Assembly: GCA_021371935.1 (NCBI GenBank)
Contig: JAJFVF010000012.1
Coordinates: 113,909 to 177,908 of the forward strand
Direction of reading: 5' to 3'
Source of the DNA: a bacterium
GTDB lineage: Bacteria > Armatimonadota > UBA5829
Length of the DNA stretch: 64,000 bases
The notes under the pieces: model-generated
Told to the model about the DNA's origin: nothing
Databases searched by the model: none
Seen by the model: only the letters and a program-made list of their open reading frames with translations
Translations under genes and position numbers: made by a program
In this document: in pieces, positions 15,825 to 24,213 of the stretch
How the letters are laid out: each line of letters opens with the position of its first letter
Numbering within the stretch: position 1 is the first letter of the stretch

Positions 15825-16463
15825 ATGACGGCAAGAATGAAGATTGCAGTGGCAATATATACGACGATGTTCATCATATGCGCCAACCCAGTATTCGCGC
15901 TCACAAAGATTATCGTAACCCCGACAGCAAGGACTCTTGGTAAAAACCGCTACTCGTTGGAAATCACACGACGAGGTCAACTACTGAATGCGCAGGCATT
16001 AAACGAGGAAGCAGGGGCGAAATTCGGCGTTGGTGATAGGGTACAGTTGGAAGTAAAAACACCAATCGTCAAAAGCGCCAGCGGCACTGTGTTTTTCATT
16101 AAATATACCTTTGCATCCGCTGACGATAAGCTGCTGGCCACAGCTGTTGGTATCGATAACATCGGAAGGCGTAATCAGGCAGTGCCATACATTGCAGTGT
16201 CGCGGTTGTTCGAGCCGGTCGACTGCACACTTGGGATTGCAAAAGACACAAATGCACAGGTTAAGTATTTTGTCGGGTTTGACTATAGGGTCGGCGATAA
16301 GCTGCATATACTGACCGACCGAGACCAGGGGCAAAGAACAATCGACAGCGCAGGCTTTCAATACGATGTATCAAAGATATGGCACGTCAAAAGCGCACTG
16401 GAAGCAACTCGGGAAAACGGGACCAACGTTTATATAAAGATCACGTATAACGGCAGATATTAA
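15825..16463 (+). CDS. Exported beta-rich protein, likely outer-membrane, unknown function
   Basis: 212 residues (possibly 208 from ATG 15837) with a signal peptide (about 5-26, ending NPVFA). The mature part has regular strands of alternating polar and hydrophobic residues, repeated FGVGDRVQLEVKTPI and FDYRVGDKLHILTD turns, and ends in VYIKITYNGRY with a terminal aromatic, consistent with a small outer-membrane beta-barrel. It begins with KIIVTPTARTLGKNRYSLEI, a pattern I associate with hypothetical barrel proteins of diderm phyla, but I cannot name a family. Its stop overlaps the convergent rhamnosidase gene end by 4 bases. Confidence 0.65.
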   Translation: MTARMKIAVAIYTTMFIICANPVFALTKIIVTPTARTLGKNRYSLEITRRGQLLNAQALNEEAGAKFGVGDRVQLEVKTPIVKSASGTVFFIKYTFASADDKLLATAVGIDNIGRRNQAVPYIAVSRLFEPVDCTLGIAKDTNAQVKYFVGFDYRVGDKLHILTDRDQGQRTIDSAGFQYDVSKIWHVKSALEATRENGTNVYIKITYNGRY

Positions 16464-19021
16464 GCCTCGCGAATCTCGTATCGCACGTGGGTGTAGCTGC
16501 CCTCGCGAACCCATACATAGTCGTCTACTGCCGAGCAGCGCTCTTTTCTTTTGTAACTCTCAGGCGGTTCGGCTTCTTGTGTGAGAAGCCAGTCCAGATA
16601 GGGGTCGTGTTCTTCACCAGATCTCCAGATCACATTCCCCCAGCCATATGTCTTTCTCGCTCTGCGCTCAGGAGTCTCCGGACTCAGATCCAGCTCTTCT
16701 ATAATAGGATCGTCAAACCCGCCGATGGGCAGCGCGATGATATAACCATTGGGGGCGTCTATATCGATCTGGAAATGACCAGGCTCACTATGCCATTCCA
16801 CATCTACGTGACCCTTTGCGGTCTCGATGTGGCCCTTTGCCCACTGTAAGTCCCCCACCCTCGGATGGATCACCACTACGTCTGACTCAGGCATGGACGG
16901 CCTCACCCCGAGAATCTCGGCAGGCAGAAAATACGTCGGCGCAGCCGACCATGCATGACAGAGACTGTCGGGGCAAATTTTACCCGTCGGCCAGCTCGGG
17001 TCGAATGTTTCCCACCATGTGCTCGCACCCCGCTCAAGCATGCCTCCCCAACATAACCTTATGCGCGCCAGAGCCTTGCTTGCCATTCCCAGCTTGGCCA
17101 TGGCCAGCAGGACATAGAAATCAAAATAAGGTCCTGAGCTTTGGATCACCGGCTCGCCCTGCGTAAGCACCTTTGCAATATGCTTGCACTTACGATTATC
17201 TGCAAGGCCGAATATCACAGCCAGGGTATTTGTCTGGACGCTGAGAGTTTTACTCTTTACTCCATTCACATTGCAATCGACATATGCGCCCAGCTCATCG
17301 CTCCAGAAGTGTTCATTGAACTTTTCTCGCACATGCTCGGCTCTCCTGTGCCAGAGCACCGAGTCGTCATTCCTGCCGACTGCTGCCGCCAGCTTGGATG
17401 CGTCACGCAGAGCCTGGTAGTAAAACGCATTGTACGCAGCCACCTCGCCATGCTTATCCAAGGGCTCATGGTCGATAAAGAGCCACCACTCATGGTTTGG
17501 CACATCCGGGTTCGGCTCCCATGTGAGCAGGCCGTGCTCGCTCTCCTGAGTCCGCAGCCAATTTTCCATAAGCAGTCGCAGATTCTCGTATAGTCGGTTC
17601 ACCAGCTCGGCATCGCCCGTATACAGATAGTAATCATGCAATATGAGCACCCAGACAAGGTTATAGTCCGGCAATATATGATTTGTGCTCGACGGCCACA
17701 AGGCATTGAACAGGCCATTTTCACGCTGGCACTGCACATATTGCCACAGCGCTTTGGCAACCAGTTTGCTGTCGTTGAAGCAGTAGTAGTTCATCAGGGC
17801 TTCCACGCGCACATCTCCGGGATACTGGCCGTGCTCGCGCAGTGGGCAGTCCTCGTAATGGTCCTGCATACAGATGCCGAGGGTGTATACGCCGGTCTGC
17901 CATATACGATTGAGCAGATCGTCCGAGCACTCGAATGACGACACCTGCTCGACGGGATAGCCTACCTGTTTGATCGACACACAGTCCAGACGCACCGGTC
18001 GATCCAAATCTCTGAACGATAGCTGCATATACCTGAAAGCTCGTCGCCCGAAGGTCTCCCAATCCTGCCTGCCGCCGTGCAGGATGAGCCTGTCGGCCTG
18101 CAGAATGTCCTGCCTGGTAGGGTTCACCCGGCCATTATCATCCAATGCCTCGCTATAACCTATGTCTATGATCCCTCTGCCGCCGTCGGTGACACATATA
18201 GTAGGGAAACCTACAACCTCTCTGCCGAAATCCAGGACTATATACGCATTCTTTGTCGGCGCAATCTCGGAGACACCATTGTCTCTGGTGAGCAGATTGC
18301 TCTGATGGATCACTGGACCTTTCTCCGGGTTGGTCTGTTCGCTGTACATGCGCGCCGCGATGTCTATTATAGGGTCGTCATTGGGAGTAAAAGTGCCGCT
18401 CTCGATCACCCTGTCGGGAAACCTCTCTTGCTCTTTGAGAGCGGGTATCTGCCTGGGGACCATCTCCAGCCACGGCTCGACACCAACTTCGCCTATAACC
18501 TCCGGCTCCTGCCAGGCGGAATCGTCAAAGCCGACCACATTCCAGCCGACCGGCTTTTTGCGGGAGTCGTATATCTCCTGGAAGCCAATTGTCCAAAACA
18601 TCTGCGCGGAATCATGGTCCCACTCGGGTGCGGGCATGACGCGCCATGTTTCGTCGGTTGCAATGATGGTCTTGCCGCCGCCGTTTGTGATCTCCATCTG
18701 AGCGAGCAATCCGCCTGGAGCCTGCGGCCTGCTGTGTGTGCCTACGCCGTAGTTATAGCAGAGCACACCTATGACATTGCCGCCTGGGCGGATATAGCCT
18801 CTGATGTCGTAGGAGTCATAATACTGAAATGAGGGGTGGCAGGGGCTGGGTCCACGGCCTACATAATGGCCGTTGACGTATAGCTTATATTCAGTGGAGC
18901 ACGACACGCATACAGTCGCATTCGATACGGATGCCGCATCAAACTCTTTGCGCGCATACATATAAAAATTGGGCGTACTCGAGTGCGCTCTCGCCCAGAT
19001 CCATTTTGCATTCCAATCCAT
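16460..19021 (-). CDS. GH78-like alpha-L-rhamnosidase
   Basis: 853 residues. The N-terminal beta-sandwich region (about 1-170) has AKWIWA, FYMYARKEFD, YKLYVNGHYVGRGPSPC and VIGVLCYNYG, typical of the galactose-binding-like modules of GH78. An alpha/alpha-barrel follows (about 350-720) with the catalytic-acid segment YEDCPLREHGQYPGDVRVEALMNYY (near 385; the D-C-P-x-R-E and G-D elements match the family's general acid region), WPSSTNHILPDYNLVWVLILHDYY, and WWETFDP. A C-terminal beta domain contains IHPRVGDLQWAKGHI. GH78 enzymes release terminal L-rhamnose. No signal peptide is seen, so it probably acts in the cytoplasm on imported oligosaccharides. Related uncharacterised sugar hydrolases share this fold, so rhamnose specificity is an inference. 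Confidence 0.85.
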   Translation of the reverse strand: MDWNAKWIWARAHSSTPNFYMYARKEFDAASVSNATVCVSCSTEYKLYVNGHYVGRGPSPCHPSFQYYDSYDIRGYIRPGGNVIGVLCYNYGVGTHSRPQAPGGLLAQMEITNGGGKTIIATDETWRVMPAPEWDHDSAQMFWTIGFQEIYDSRKKPVGWNVVGFDDSAWQEPEVIGEVGVEPWLEMVPRQIPALKEQERFPDRVIESGTFTPNDDPIIDIAARMYSEQTNPEKGPVIHQSNLLTRDNGVSEIAPTKNAYIVLDFGREVVGFPTICVTDGGRGIIDIGYSEALDDNGRVNPTRQDILQADRLILHGGRQDWETFGRRAFRYMQLSFRDLDRPVRLDCVSIKQVGYPVEQVSSFECSDDLLNRIWQTGVYTLGICMQDHYEDCPLREHGQYPGDVRVEALMNYYCFNDSKLVAKALWQYVQCQRENGLFNALWPSSTNHILPDYNLVWVLILHDYYLYTGDAELVNRLYENLRLLMENWLRTQESEHGLLTWEPNPDVPNHEWWLFIDHEPLDKHGEVAAYNAFYYQALRDASKLAAAVGRNDDSVLWHRRAEHVREKFNEHFWSDELGAYVDCNVNGVKSKTLSVQTNTLAVIFGLADNRKCKHIAKVLTQGEPVIQSSGPYFDFYVLLAMAKLGMASKALARIRLCWGGMLERGASTWWETFDPSWPTGKICPDSLCHAWSAAPTYFLPAEILGVRPSMPESDVVVIHPRVGDLQWAKGHIETAKGHVDVEWHSEPGHFQIDIDAPNGYIIALPIGGFDDPIIEELDLSPETPERRARKTYGWGNVIWRSGEEHDPYLDWLLTQEAEPPESYKRKERCSAVDDYVWVREGSYTHVRYEIREA

Positions 19022-19176
19022 ACGTGCTGATACTCCAAAAGCCGTCTGCTATGCAACGATAGCATATTAGCGGGAGTTGGGCAAGGTTTTTGATACACAG
19101 GGATTTGGAAAGACTTGGAAATAGACAAGGCCGTTTTTGAATTCGTTGCAATAGCTTCCAACACCGATGGCCTATA

Positions 19177-19185
19177 TGTTATAAT
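19177..19185 (+). promoter_or_regulatory. Extended -10 promoter for the acetolactate decarboxylase gene
   Basis: TGTTATAAT is a perfect extended -10 element (TGn-TATAAT) 31 bases before the start codon at 19216. No good -35 is seen, as is usual for this promoter type. Confidence 0.55.
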
Positions 19186-19215
19186 GCCAGCGACCAGCAC
19201 GGCTGGAGGAGCATA

Positions 19216-20025
19216 ATGATATCAACATTAGGCAATGTAGTTATTAGGTGCAAGTGGATCGTCTGCCTGATCCTGATCCTGTTCCTGACGGCCTCTCTCG
19301 CAGCAGAACCGGATCGAGAAACGCTTTATCAGATAGCAACCATAGACTCGCTCCTTTCGGGCTTGTATGACGGTTGGATCAGCATCGGCCGGTTGACAAA
19401 ACACGGCGACTTCGGGCTCGGCACATTCGACGGACTCGATGGAGAGATGGTGGTTGTGGACGGTATCGTCTACCAGATCACCTCGGATGGCACATCACGC
19501 AAGCCAGACGCTGCTGTGACCACGCCTTTTGCAGCGGTGACGTTCTTCGATAAGGACAAGGTCGCCACGATCCAGGACGAGATGACACTTTCGAGGCTGC
19601 AAGAGTTCCTGAACGACATGCTGCCCTCGAAGAACCTGTTCTACGCAATTAGAATCGACGGCACATTCACACGCGTCAGGACGAGGAGCGTTCCCAGGCA
19701 GAATAAGCCATACCAGCCCCTCGCAGACGTAACAGTAAAGCAGCCTGTGTTTGAACTCTCTGATGTCGAAGGAAGCATTGTAGCTCTCAGGTGTCCTTAC
19801 TTCGTGAAGGGCGCGAACGTCCCCGGTTACCATATGCACTTCATTACCTCGGATCGCTCTCAGGGCGGCCACCTGCTGGATTGCAGCATCAAGTGCGGGA
19901 AGGTATTGCTTGACATCACCCCGCAGTTCGAGCTTTCTTTGCCGAAAGATGAGAGTTTTTATCGTGCAGACTTCGAGCCAGCTAGCAGTGAAACTCTTGA
20001 AAAGGTTGAACAAGGCAAGCAGTAG
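19216..20025 (+). CDS. Alpha-acetolactate decarboxylase with signal peptide
   Basis: 269 residues; ATG 19216 with GGAGGAG 5 bases upstream. After a signal-like hydrophobic stretch (residues 13-30, ending SLAA), the whole length matches the BudA/AlsD family: LLSGLYDGWISIGRLTKHGDFGLGTFDGLDGEM, VVDGIVYQ, TPFAAVTFF, the LPSKNLFYAIRIDGTFTRVRTRSVPRQNKPY Arg-containing block, and GYHMHFITSDRSQGGHLLD, where the three His have exactly the H-x-H-x10-H spacing of the zinc ligands. The enzyme turns (S)-2-acetolactate into (R)-acetoin and CO2. An exported form is known in some Bacillus-type bacteria. No acetolactate synthase or butanediol dehydrogenase gene is adjacent, so it is likely a stand-alone overflow or extracellular step. 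Confidence 0.9.
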   Translation: MISTLGNVVIRCKWIVCLILILFLTASLAAEPDRETLYQIATIDSLLSGLYDGWISIGRLTKHGDFGLGTFDGLDGEMVVVDGIVYQITSDGTSRKPDAAVTTPFAAVTFFDKDKVATIQDEMTLSRLQEFLNDMLPSKNLFYAIRIDGTFTRVRTRSVPRQNKPYQPLADVTVKQPVFELSDVEGSIVALRCPYFVKGANVPGYHMHFITSDRSQGGHLLDCSIKCGKVLLDITPQFELSLPKDESFYRADFEPASSETLEKVEQGKQ

Positions 20026-20095
20026 AGATGTATGGTCGTTTATTTTGATGATCCTCGGACCATCATCATAAACTCATATCCAATAACTCACAACG

Positions 20096-20428
20096 GTGGA
20101 TAAAGTGAGAAGCGTCATATTTGCTCTACACACAGTAATTACTTTGGCATTTACATTTCTGCCGGTTCTCTTTTCCTGGTGGATAAATGTGCTCATATAT
20201 GTTGTGTGGGGCATTCATATAATGATATTCGGGCGCTGCGCTCTTACGATAATCGAGTATGGTAAAGACAGCGAGACCACATTCGGCGAGGAACTCTTAA
20301 AAAAGCTCCATATCAATATGAAGAAAGAACACTACTACTACTTCTCAAAATACATCCAGGCTCCTCTTTGTATCGTGCTTTCACTCATCTGGCAGAAAGT
20401 GTTGGGATTTGCGCCTCTGATATATTAG
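20096..20428 (+). CDS. Small membrane protein of unknown function
   Basis: 110 residues from GTG 20096. It has two clear transmembrane helices in the first half (about 7-25 and 28-45), a charged loop with FGEELLKKLHINMKKEHYYYFSKYIQ, and a third hydrophobic segment near the C-terminus (residues 90-106). Length and layout recall small DUF-type membrane proteins, but I recognise no motif. It lies 70 bases after the acetolactate decarboxylase gene on the same strand and converges with the radical SAM gene. The frame could be accidental, but the helix pattern and upstream context make a real gene more likely. Confidence 0.55.
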   Translation: MDKVRSVIFALHTVITLAFTFLPVLFSWWINVLIYVVWGIHIMIFGRCALTIIEYGKDSETTFGEELLKKLHINMKKEHYYYFSKYIQAPLCIVLSLIWQKVLGFAPLIY

Positions 20429-20465
20429 GCGAGTCACCGTCAATCCGACGATATGAATAAGTCGG

Positions 20466-21887
20466 CTATGTCATATTCCTCAAAATGTCCCAATATGCTC
20501 CGCGCGCACCGTCTGATATTGCACGGACCAATACGTTGTTGTCGTTATAGTTATAGTTGCTCTCGACCTCTTCGTTGCTGGGCAGGAAAAACCGTTTGTC
20601 ACCATCGACGAGTTCATGTAGATACTTAACAATCCCCTCGCCCAGGTCGGGTGAGATATAGAACACAGGCTTCAAGAAGTATGGGTTCTCACTCCTGGCT
20701 CCGTGAAGATATGGGTTAGTGGCCATATCGCCCATCTTGCGGACATACTCGGCCATAGCGGTCCCCTCATACACGCGCACTCCCATCGCGACTCCGACGC
20801 AATCGACGTCTATGCTTCGGACAAAGTCGATTGTCTGCCTCACCGTTTCACGGGTCTCGGTGGGACCGCCTACAAGCAGGTCATACATAAACGGGATGTC
20901 GTGCTCATGGCAATGCTTGGCTGTGATCGCAAGGTCATCGGGTGAGAAATGCCTGCCCAGGATGCCGAGGATTGAGGCATTGGCGCTGTCCGCGCCGAAA
21001 TCGACACCCGCGCAGCCCGATCTCTTGAAAAGATCCGCCATCTCCGCGTCAAATGGGGTCACCGAGCAATAGGCATACCAGCGAATCTTATCGCCGAGCC
21101 CCGTATCTATGATCTCACGGCAGACTGCTTTAGCATGATCGGCGGGGATGTTGAACTCGCAGTCGCAGGTGTGAAAGTGATCGATACCCTGATCATAAAG
21201 TGCCTTTATTTCATCTACAACGAGCTTCGGCGAACGCACTCTGACGCGCCGTCCCTTGGCCAGAGGATCCGCGCAATATATGCAGGCCATGTTGCAACCG
21301 CGCTTGGTCTCGATCCCCGCCTGGCCGCCTTCTTTGAAATAGCGGACATTATTGACGAGAGAGCGACGCCTTGGAGGCAGACTGTCGAGATTGCTCTCAA
21401 CCATTGGATTGCGCTTGATCGAGTCTTTTTCGCGATAAAGAATGTTTGGCACAGCTTCGATTGGCCGCTTTGAACCCAGCACCTGGAGCAGATGCACAAA
21501 TCCGGTCTCACCTTCACCCGTGACGGCATAATCAGCGCCGCAGAAATCCATCACTCGCTCCGGAACCACTGAAAAACCTACACCACCCAGCACTATAGGC
21601 GCATCGGATTTGCTGCGCAGATGCTCTATCATCTCCTTGATCTCAGGAAGAAAGAATGCACCGCCGCTGAAATAGCAGTCGTCCGTGTTGCGGACTGTAA
21701 CACCTATCACTTCCGGGTCGAATTCTCGAACAGATGCGCTTATGTCAGAGGCCACATCGTCCGAAAATGACAGGTCCAACAGCCGGAGGTCGTGACCGGC
21801 ATCAATCAAACCATCAGAAAGATAATCCAGACCGATCGGGGCAACCGCGGGCTTCATGCGGTTTGTATTGACAAGCAGCACCCTCAC
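20466..21887 (-). CDS. B12-binding-domain radical SAM protein
   Basis: 473 residues from GTG 21887. Residues 1-135 form a cobalamin-binding-like Rossmann domain (MRVLLVNTNRMKPAVAPIGLDYLSDGLIDAGHDLRLLDLSF; IVLGGVGFSVVPERVMDF; DYAVTGEGE). The radical SAM core follows with ETKRGCNMACIYCADP (C-x3-C-x2-C cluster near residue 197) and DHFHTCDCEFNIPADHA. A C-terminal helical domain follows. Such proteins use a 4Fe-4S cluster and SAM, often with cobalamin, for methylation or C-C and C-S chemistry; the substrate here is unknown. GTGA overlap couples it to the flavoprotein gene, at the end of the sppA-polA-pyrK-pyrD operon, which gives no functional clue. Confidence 0.88.
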   Translation of the reverse strand: MRVLLVNTNRMKPAVAPIGLDYLSDGLIDAGHDLRLLDLSFSDDVASDISASVREFDPEVIGVTVRNTDDCYFSGGAFFLPEIKEMIEHLRSKSDAPIVLGGVGFSVVPERVMDFCGADYAVTGEGETGFVHLLQVLGSKRPIEAVPNILYREKDSIKRNPMVESNLDSLPPRRRSLVNNVRYFKEGGQAGIETKRGCNMACIYCADPLAKGRRVRVRSPKLVVDEIKALYDQGIDHFHTCDCEFNIPADHAKAVCREIIDTGLGDKIRWYAYCSVTPFDAEMADLFKRSGCAGVDFGADSANASILGILGRHFSPDDLAITAKHCHEHDIPFMYDLLVGGPTETRETVRQTIDFVRSIDVDCVGVAMGVRVYEGTAMAEYVRKMGDMATNPYLHGARSENPYFLKPVFYISPDLGEGIVKYLHELVDGDKRFFLPSNEEVESNYNYNDNNVLVRAISDGARGAYWDILRNMT

Positions 21888-22447
21888 CGTTTTATCTCGC
21901 CGAGCGCCAGACCCAGTTTATATGCGCTGTCAAGGACATCAGTTTTTTTCAGCGCCGCGCCCTTAGGTCCCAGGCCGTCAGCTACGATGCTGCCCACAAG
22001 CTTCACACCCAGATAGTCAAAACTAAGATCGAACATTCTGAGCATCAGCTCAGCCGCAGAAGGTCCCTCTTCTTCATATGCTGTCACCAATACAACTGAC
22101 TTGCCCTCTATGAGGGGTTTGCCTTGTGCGTGATTGAAGACTACGAAACGGTCTATGAAAGCTTTCATGATGGCGGTAGGAGCATACCAGTATACAGGTG
22201 TGGCAAACAATAGGACATCGGAATCGGAGATGATGTCGTAGAGCGATGTCATATCATCGTCAATAGCGCACTTTCTGCCGTTTTTCCAGCACATGCTGCA
22301 GCCTACGCAGCCCCTGATGTTGAGCTTGCGCAGCGCTATGGTCTTAGTATCTAGACCCGCGTCACGAGCACCATCTATTACCCTCAATGCGATGATGTCG
22401 GTATTGCCGTCTGCGCGAGGACTGCCAAGAAATGTCGTCAGTTTCAT
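21884..22447 (-). CDS. Flavodoxin-like iron-sulfur flavoprotein (NADPH-dependent FMN reductase family)
   Basis: 187 residues with a flavodoxin-like fold: FLGSPRADGNTDIIA (FMN phosphate loop), then NIRGCVGCSMCWKNGRKCAIDDDM with a C-x2-C-x2-C-x6-C cluster motif (residues 48-61) that in the iron-sulfur flavoprotein family holds a 4Fe-4S cluster, and ATPVYWYAPTAIMKAFIDR, the conserved flavin-contact segment. Family members move electrons between flavin and cluster or reduce quinones and disulfides. It overlaps pyrD by ATGA upstream and the radical SAM gene by GTGA downstream, so it could be a redox partner for that radical SAM enzyme. That link is inferred from coupling only. Confidence 0.88.
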   Translation of the reverse strand: MKLTTFLGSPRADGNTDIIALRVIDGARDAGLDTKTIALRKLNIRGCVGCSMCWKNGRKCAIDDDMTSLYDIISDSDVLLFATPVYWYAPTAIMKAFIDRFVVFNHAQGKPLIEGKSVVLVTAYEEEGPSAAELMLRMFDLSFDYLGVKLVGSIVADGLGPKGAALKKTDVLDSAYKLGLALGEIKR

Positions 22448-23367
22448 TTGCCTACCACTCCTACGATTTGTTTTATGTCGCTTACATTGGTCGACATCAG
22501 ATATTCCTGAATGCCTTCTATAATCTCCACCGCGGCCATGGGATTCACGAAATTTCCGGTGCCGACTGCAACCGCATCAGCCCCTGCAAGCATAAACTCG
22601 ACCGCATCCGTTGCATTCATAATCCCGCCCATACCTATGATCGGGACATCTACAGCCTGCGCAACCTGCCAGACCATTCGCAGAGCAATGGGCTTGATTG
22701 CCGGGCCGGAAAGCCCGCCTGTGATATTGGCGAGCCTGAATTTTTTTTGCCATGGGTCGATTGCAACCCCGAGAAGAGTATTTATCAGGGACAACGCGTC
22801 ACTGCCAGCTTCGACAGCCGTTTTTGCGATTGACACAACGTCTGTCACATTTGGCGAGAGCTTGGTTATCAGGGTGAGGTCCGTTACTGATCGCACGGCG
22901 CTGACGACTTCTGCTATGCCCTCGGGGCTGTTTCCAAAAGCAAGGCAGCCTTTTTTTACATTGGGACAGGAGACGTTAAGCTCCAGGCCGTGGACGCCTT
23001 CGGTCTTGCCGAGAACCTCCGATACACGGGCGTATTCATCCACGCTCTGGCCGACCACATTCACAATCACCGGCACGTCGAACTGCCTCAAAAACGGCAG
23101 CTTCTCGTTTACAAAGGCGTCGAGGCCATCATTTTGCAAACCTATAGCGTTGAGCATGCCCGAGGATGTCTCGACTGTGCGGGGATAATCATTACCCGGC
23201 CAAGGCTCAAGTGATGTTCCCTTAACTGTGATCGCACCCAGCCTGCCCAGGTCATAGAAATCTGCCATCTCCTGGCCGGACCCGAAAGTGCCCGAGGCTA
23301 CCGTGACCGGATTTTTCATCTTGATCTTGCCGATATTCACACTGAGGTCAGGTGTAGTTAGTCCCAT
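22444..23367 (-). CDS. pyrD: Dihydroorotate dehydrogenase, class 1B catalytic subunit
   Basis: 307 residues from ATG 23367, selected because GGAGG sits 7 bases before it; a longer frame starts at 23406 but lacks such a site. A classic class 1B sequence: LSVNIGKIKMKNPVTVASG, GAITVKGTSLEPWPGNDYPRTVETSSGMLNAIGLQN, ELNVSCPNVKKG (the active-site NxSCPN with catalytic Cys), LITKLSPNVTD, IGMGGIMNATDAVEFMLAGADAVAVGTGNF. It oxidises dihydroorotate to orotate in pyrimidine synthesis, passing electrons to the partner PyrK and on to NAD. It overlaps pyrK by 10 bases. Confidence 0.95.
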   Translation of the reverse strand: MGLTTPDLSVNIGKIKMKNPVTVASGTFGSGQEMADFYDLGRLGAITVKGTSLEPWPGNDYPRTVETSSGMLNAIGLQNDGLDAFVNEKLPFLRQFDVPVIVNVVGQSVDEYARVSEVLGKTEGVHGLELNVSCPNVKKGCLAFGNSPEGIAEVVSAVRSVTDLTLITKLSPNVTDVVSIAKTAVEAGSDALSLINTLLGVAIDPWQKKFRLANITGGLSGPAIKPIALRMVWQVAQAVDVPIIGMGGIMNATDAVEFMLAGADAVAVGTGNFVNPMAAVEIIEGIQEYLMSTNVSDIKQIVGVVGK

Positions 23368-24197
23368 ATTATGTCCTCCGCATTGAACACCGGACCGTCC
23401 TTGCATACTCTCTCACGATGCCAATCAGTGCCGGATGTGTCCCCCGGCACTGCACCTTTGATCTTTTGCACGCAGCCCATACATACTCCCAAACCGCAGG
23501 CCATATTGTTTTCAAGTGACACCTGGCAGCTCGACACACCCGCCTCGTGAGCAATTCTTGCGACTTCACGCATCATGGCATTGGGTCCACAGGAATATAT
23601 TCTAGTCGGAGAGTGGAGAGTGGAGAGTGAAGAGTCCAGATGGCGCTTCAGCAGTTCTGTTACGAGACCATGATGACCGTAAGTCCCGTCATCCGTCGAG
23701 ACTTCTACTTCGACTCCATGCGAGATGAACTCAGCCTCACAGAGCACCGCATCTTTACTCCGGCTTCCTACAAGCACCTTGACATTTTTACATCCCCATA
23801 AGGCGCAGAGCCTGTCGCTCAGAAAGTGCAGCGGAGCCGCGCCGCAGCCTCCCGCAACCAATATATGCTGCGCATCGGGCGAATTGCCCAGATCGAACCC
23901 GCGCCCCAATGGCCCCACCACGCTTATATTCTCACCCGAGGTGATCTTTGTCATCATAGCAGTACCCTTGCCTACCAGCACATAGAGCAGTGAGAAAAGA
24001 CCCTCGCTCGGGTAGACGGCATGCACCGAAAACGGACGCCTGAGCAGTGGATCCGTAGTGGTGGCGGACACCTGCACATTCACAAACTGCCCCGGCTGAG
24101 CCTGGCATGCTATTTCAGGACAGCGCAGCAGCGAACGTATTACTCCTGGTGATACCTCGCTCTGTGCTATCACTTCGCAATTATATATACCTTTCAT
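23358..24197 (-). CDS. pyrK: Dihydroorotate dehydrogenase electron-transfer subunit
   Basis: 279 residues from ATG 24197 with GGGGGTT upstream; an earlier frame start overlaps polA. The FAD domain has DPLLRRPFSVHAVY (RxYS-like FAD motif), GRGFDLG and HILVAGGCGAAPLHFL (NAD-binding); the C-terminus has CGLGVCMGCVQKI and the following Cys of VCKDGPVF, giving the 2Fe-2S site. It carries electrons from PyrD flavin to NAD. Residues around LDSSLSTLHSPTR are encoded by a four-unit GGAGAGT heptad repeat (23608-23635) in what should be a surface loop between NAD-domain elements, an insertion compared with family members I know. Confidence 0.95.
   Translation of the reverse strand: MKGIYNCEVIAQSEVSPGVIRSLLRCPEIACQAQPGQFVNVQVSATTTDPLLRRPFSVHAVYPSEGLFSLLYVLVGKGTAMMTKITSGENISVVGPLGRGFDLGNSPDAQHILVAGGCGAAPLHFLSDRLCALWGCKNVKVLVGSRSKDAVLCEAEFISHGVEVEVSTDDGTYGHHGLVTELLKRHLDSSLSTLHSPTRIYSCGPNAMMREVARIAHEAGVSSCQVSLENNMACGLGVCMGCVQKIKGAVPGDTSGTDWHRERVCKDGPVFNAEDIIWD
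23608..23635. repeat. GGAGAGT heptad repeat inside pyrK
   Basis: Three exact GGAGAGT units (23608-23628) plus GAAGAGT (23629-23635) on the plus strand, read antisense to pyrK. The frame stays open across it. The unit is the same class as GGAAAGT at 3969-3982. Tandem 7-base units inside a coding region can slip and shift the frame. Confidence 0.85.
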
Positions 24198-24213
24198 TGA
24201 ACCCCCGTGCATA

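Noticed and set aside
18077..18832. Long open frame antisense to the rhamnosidase gene
   Set aside because: It is a shadow frame of a strong GH78 gene, with no motif or start site.
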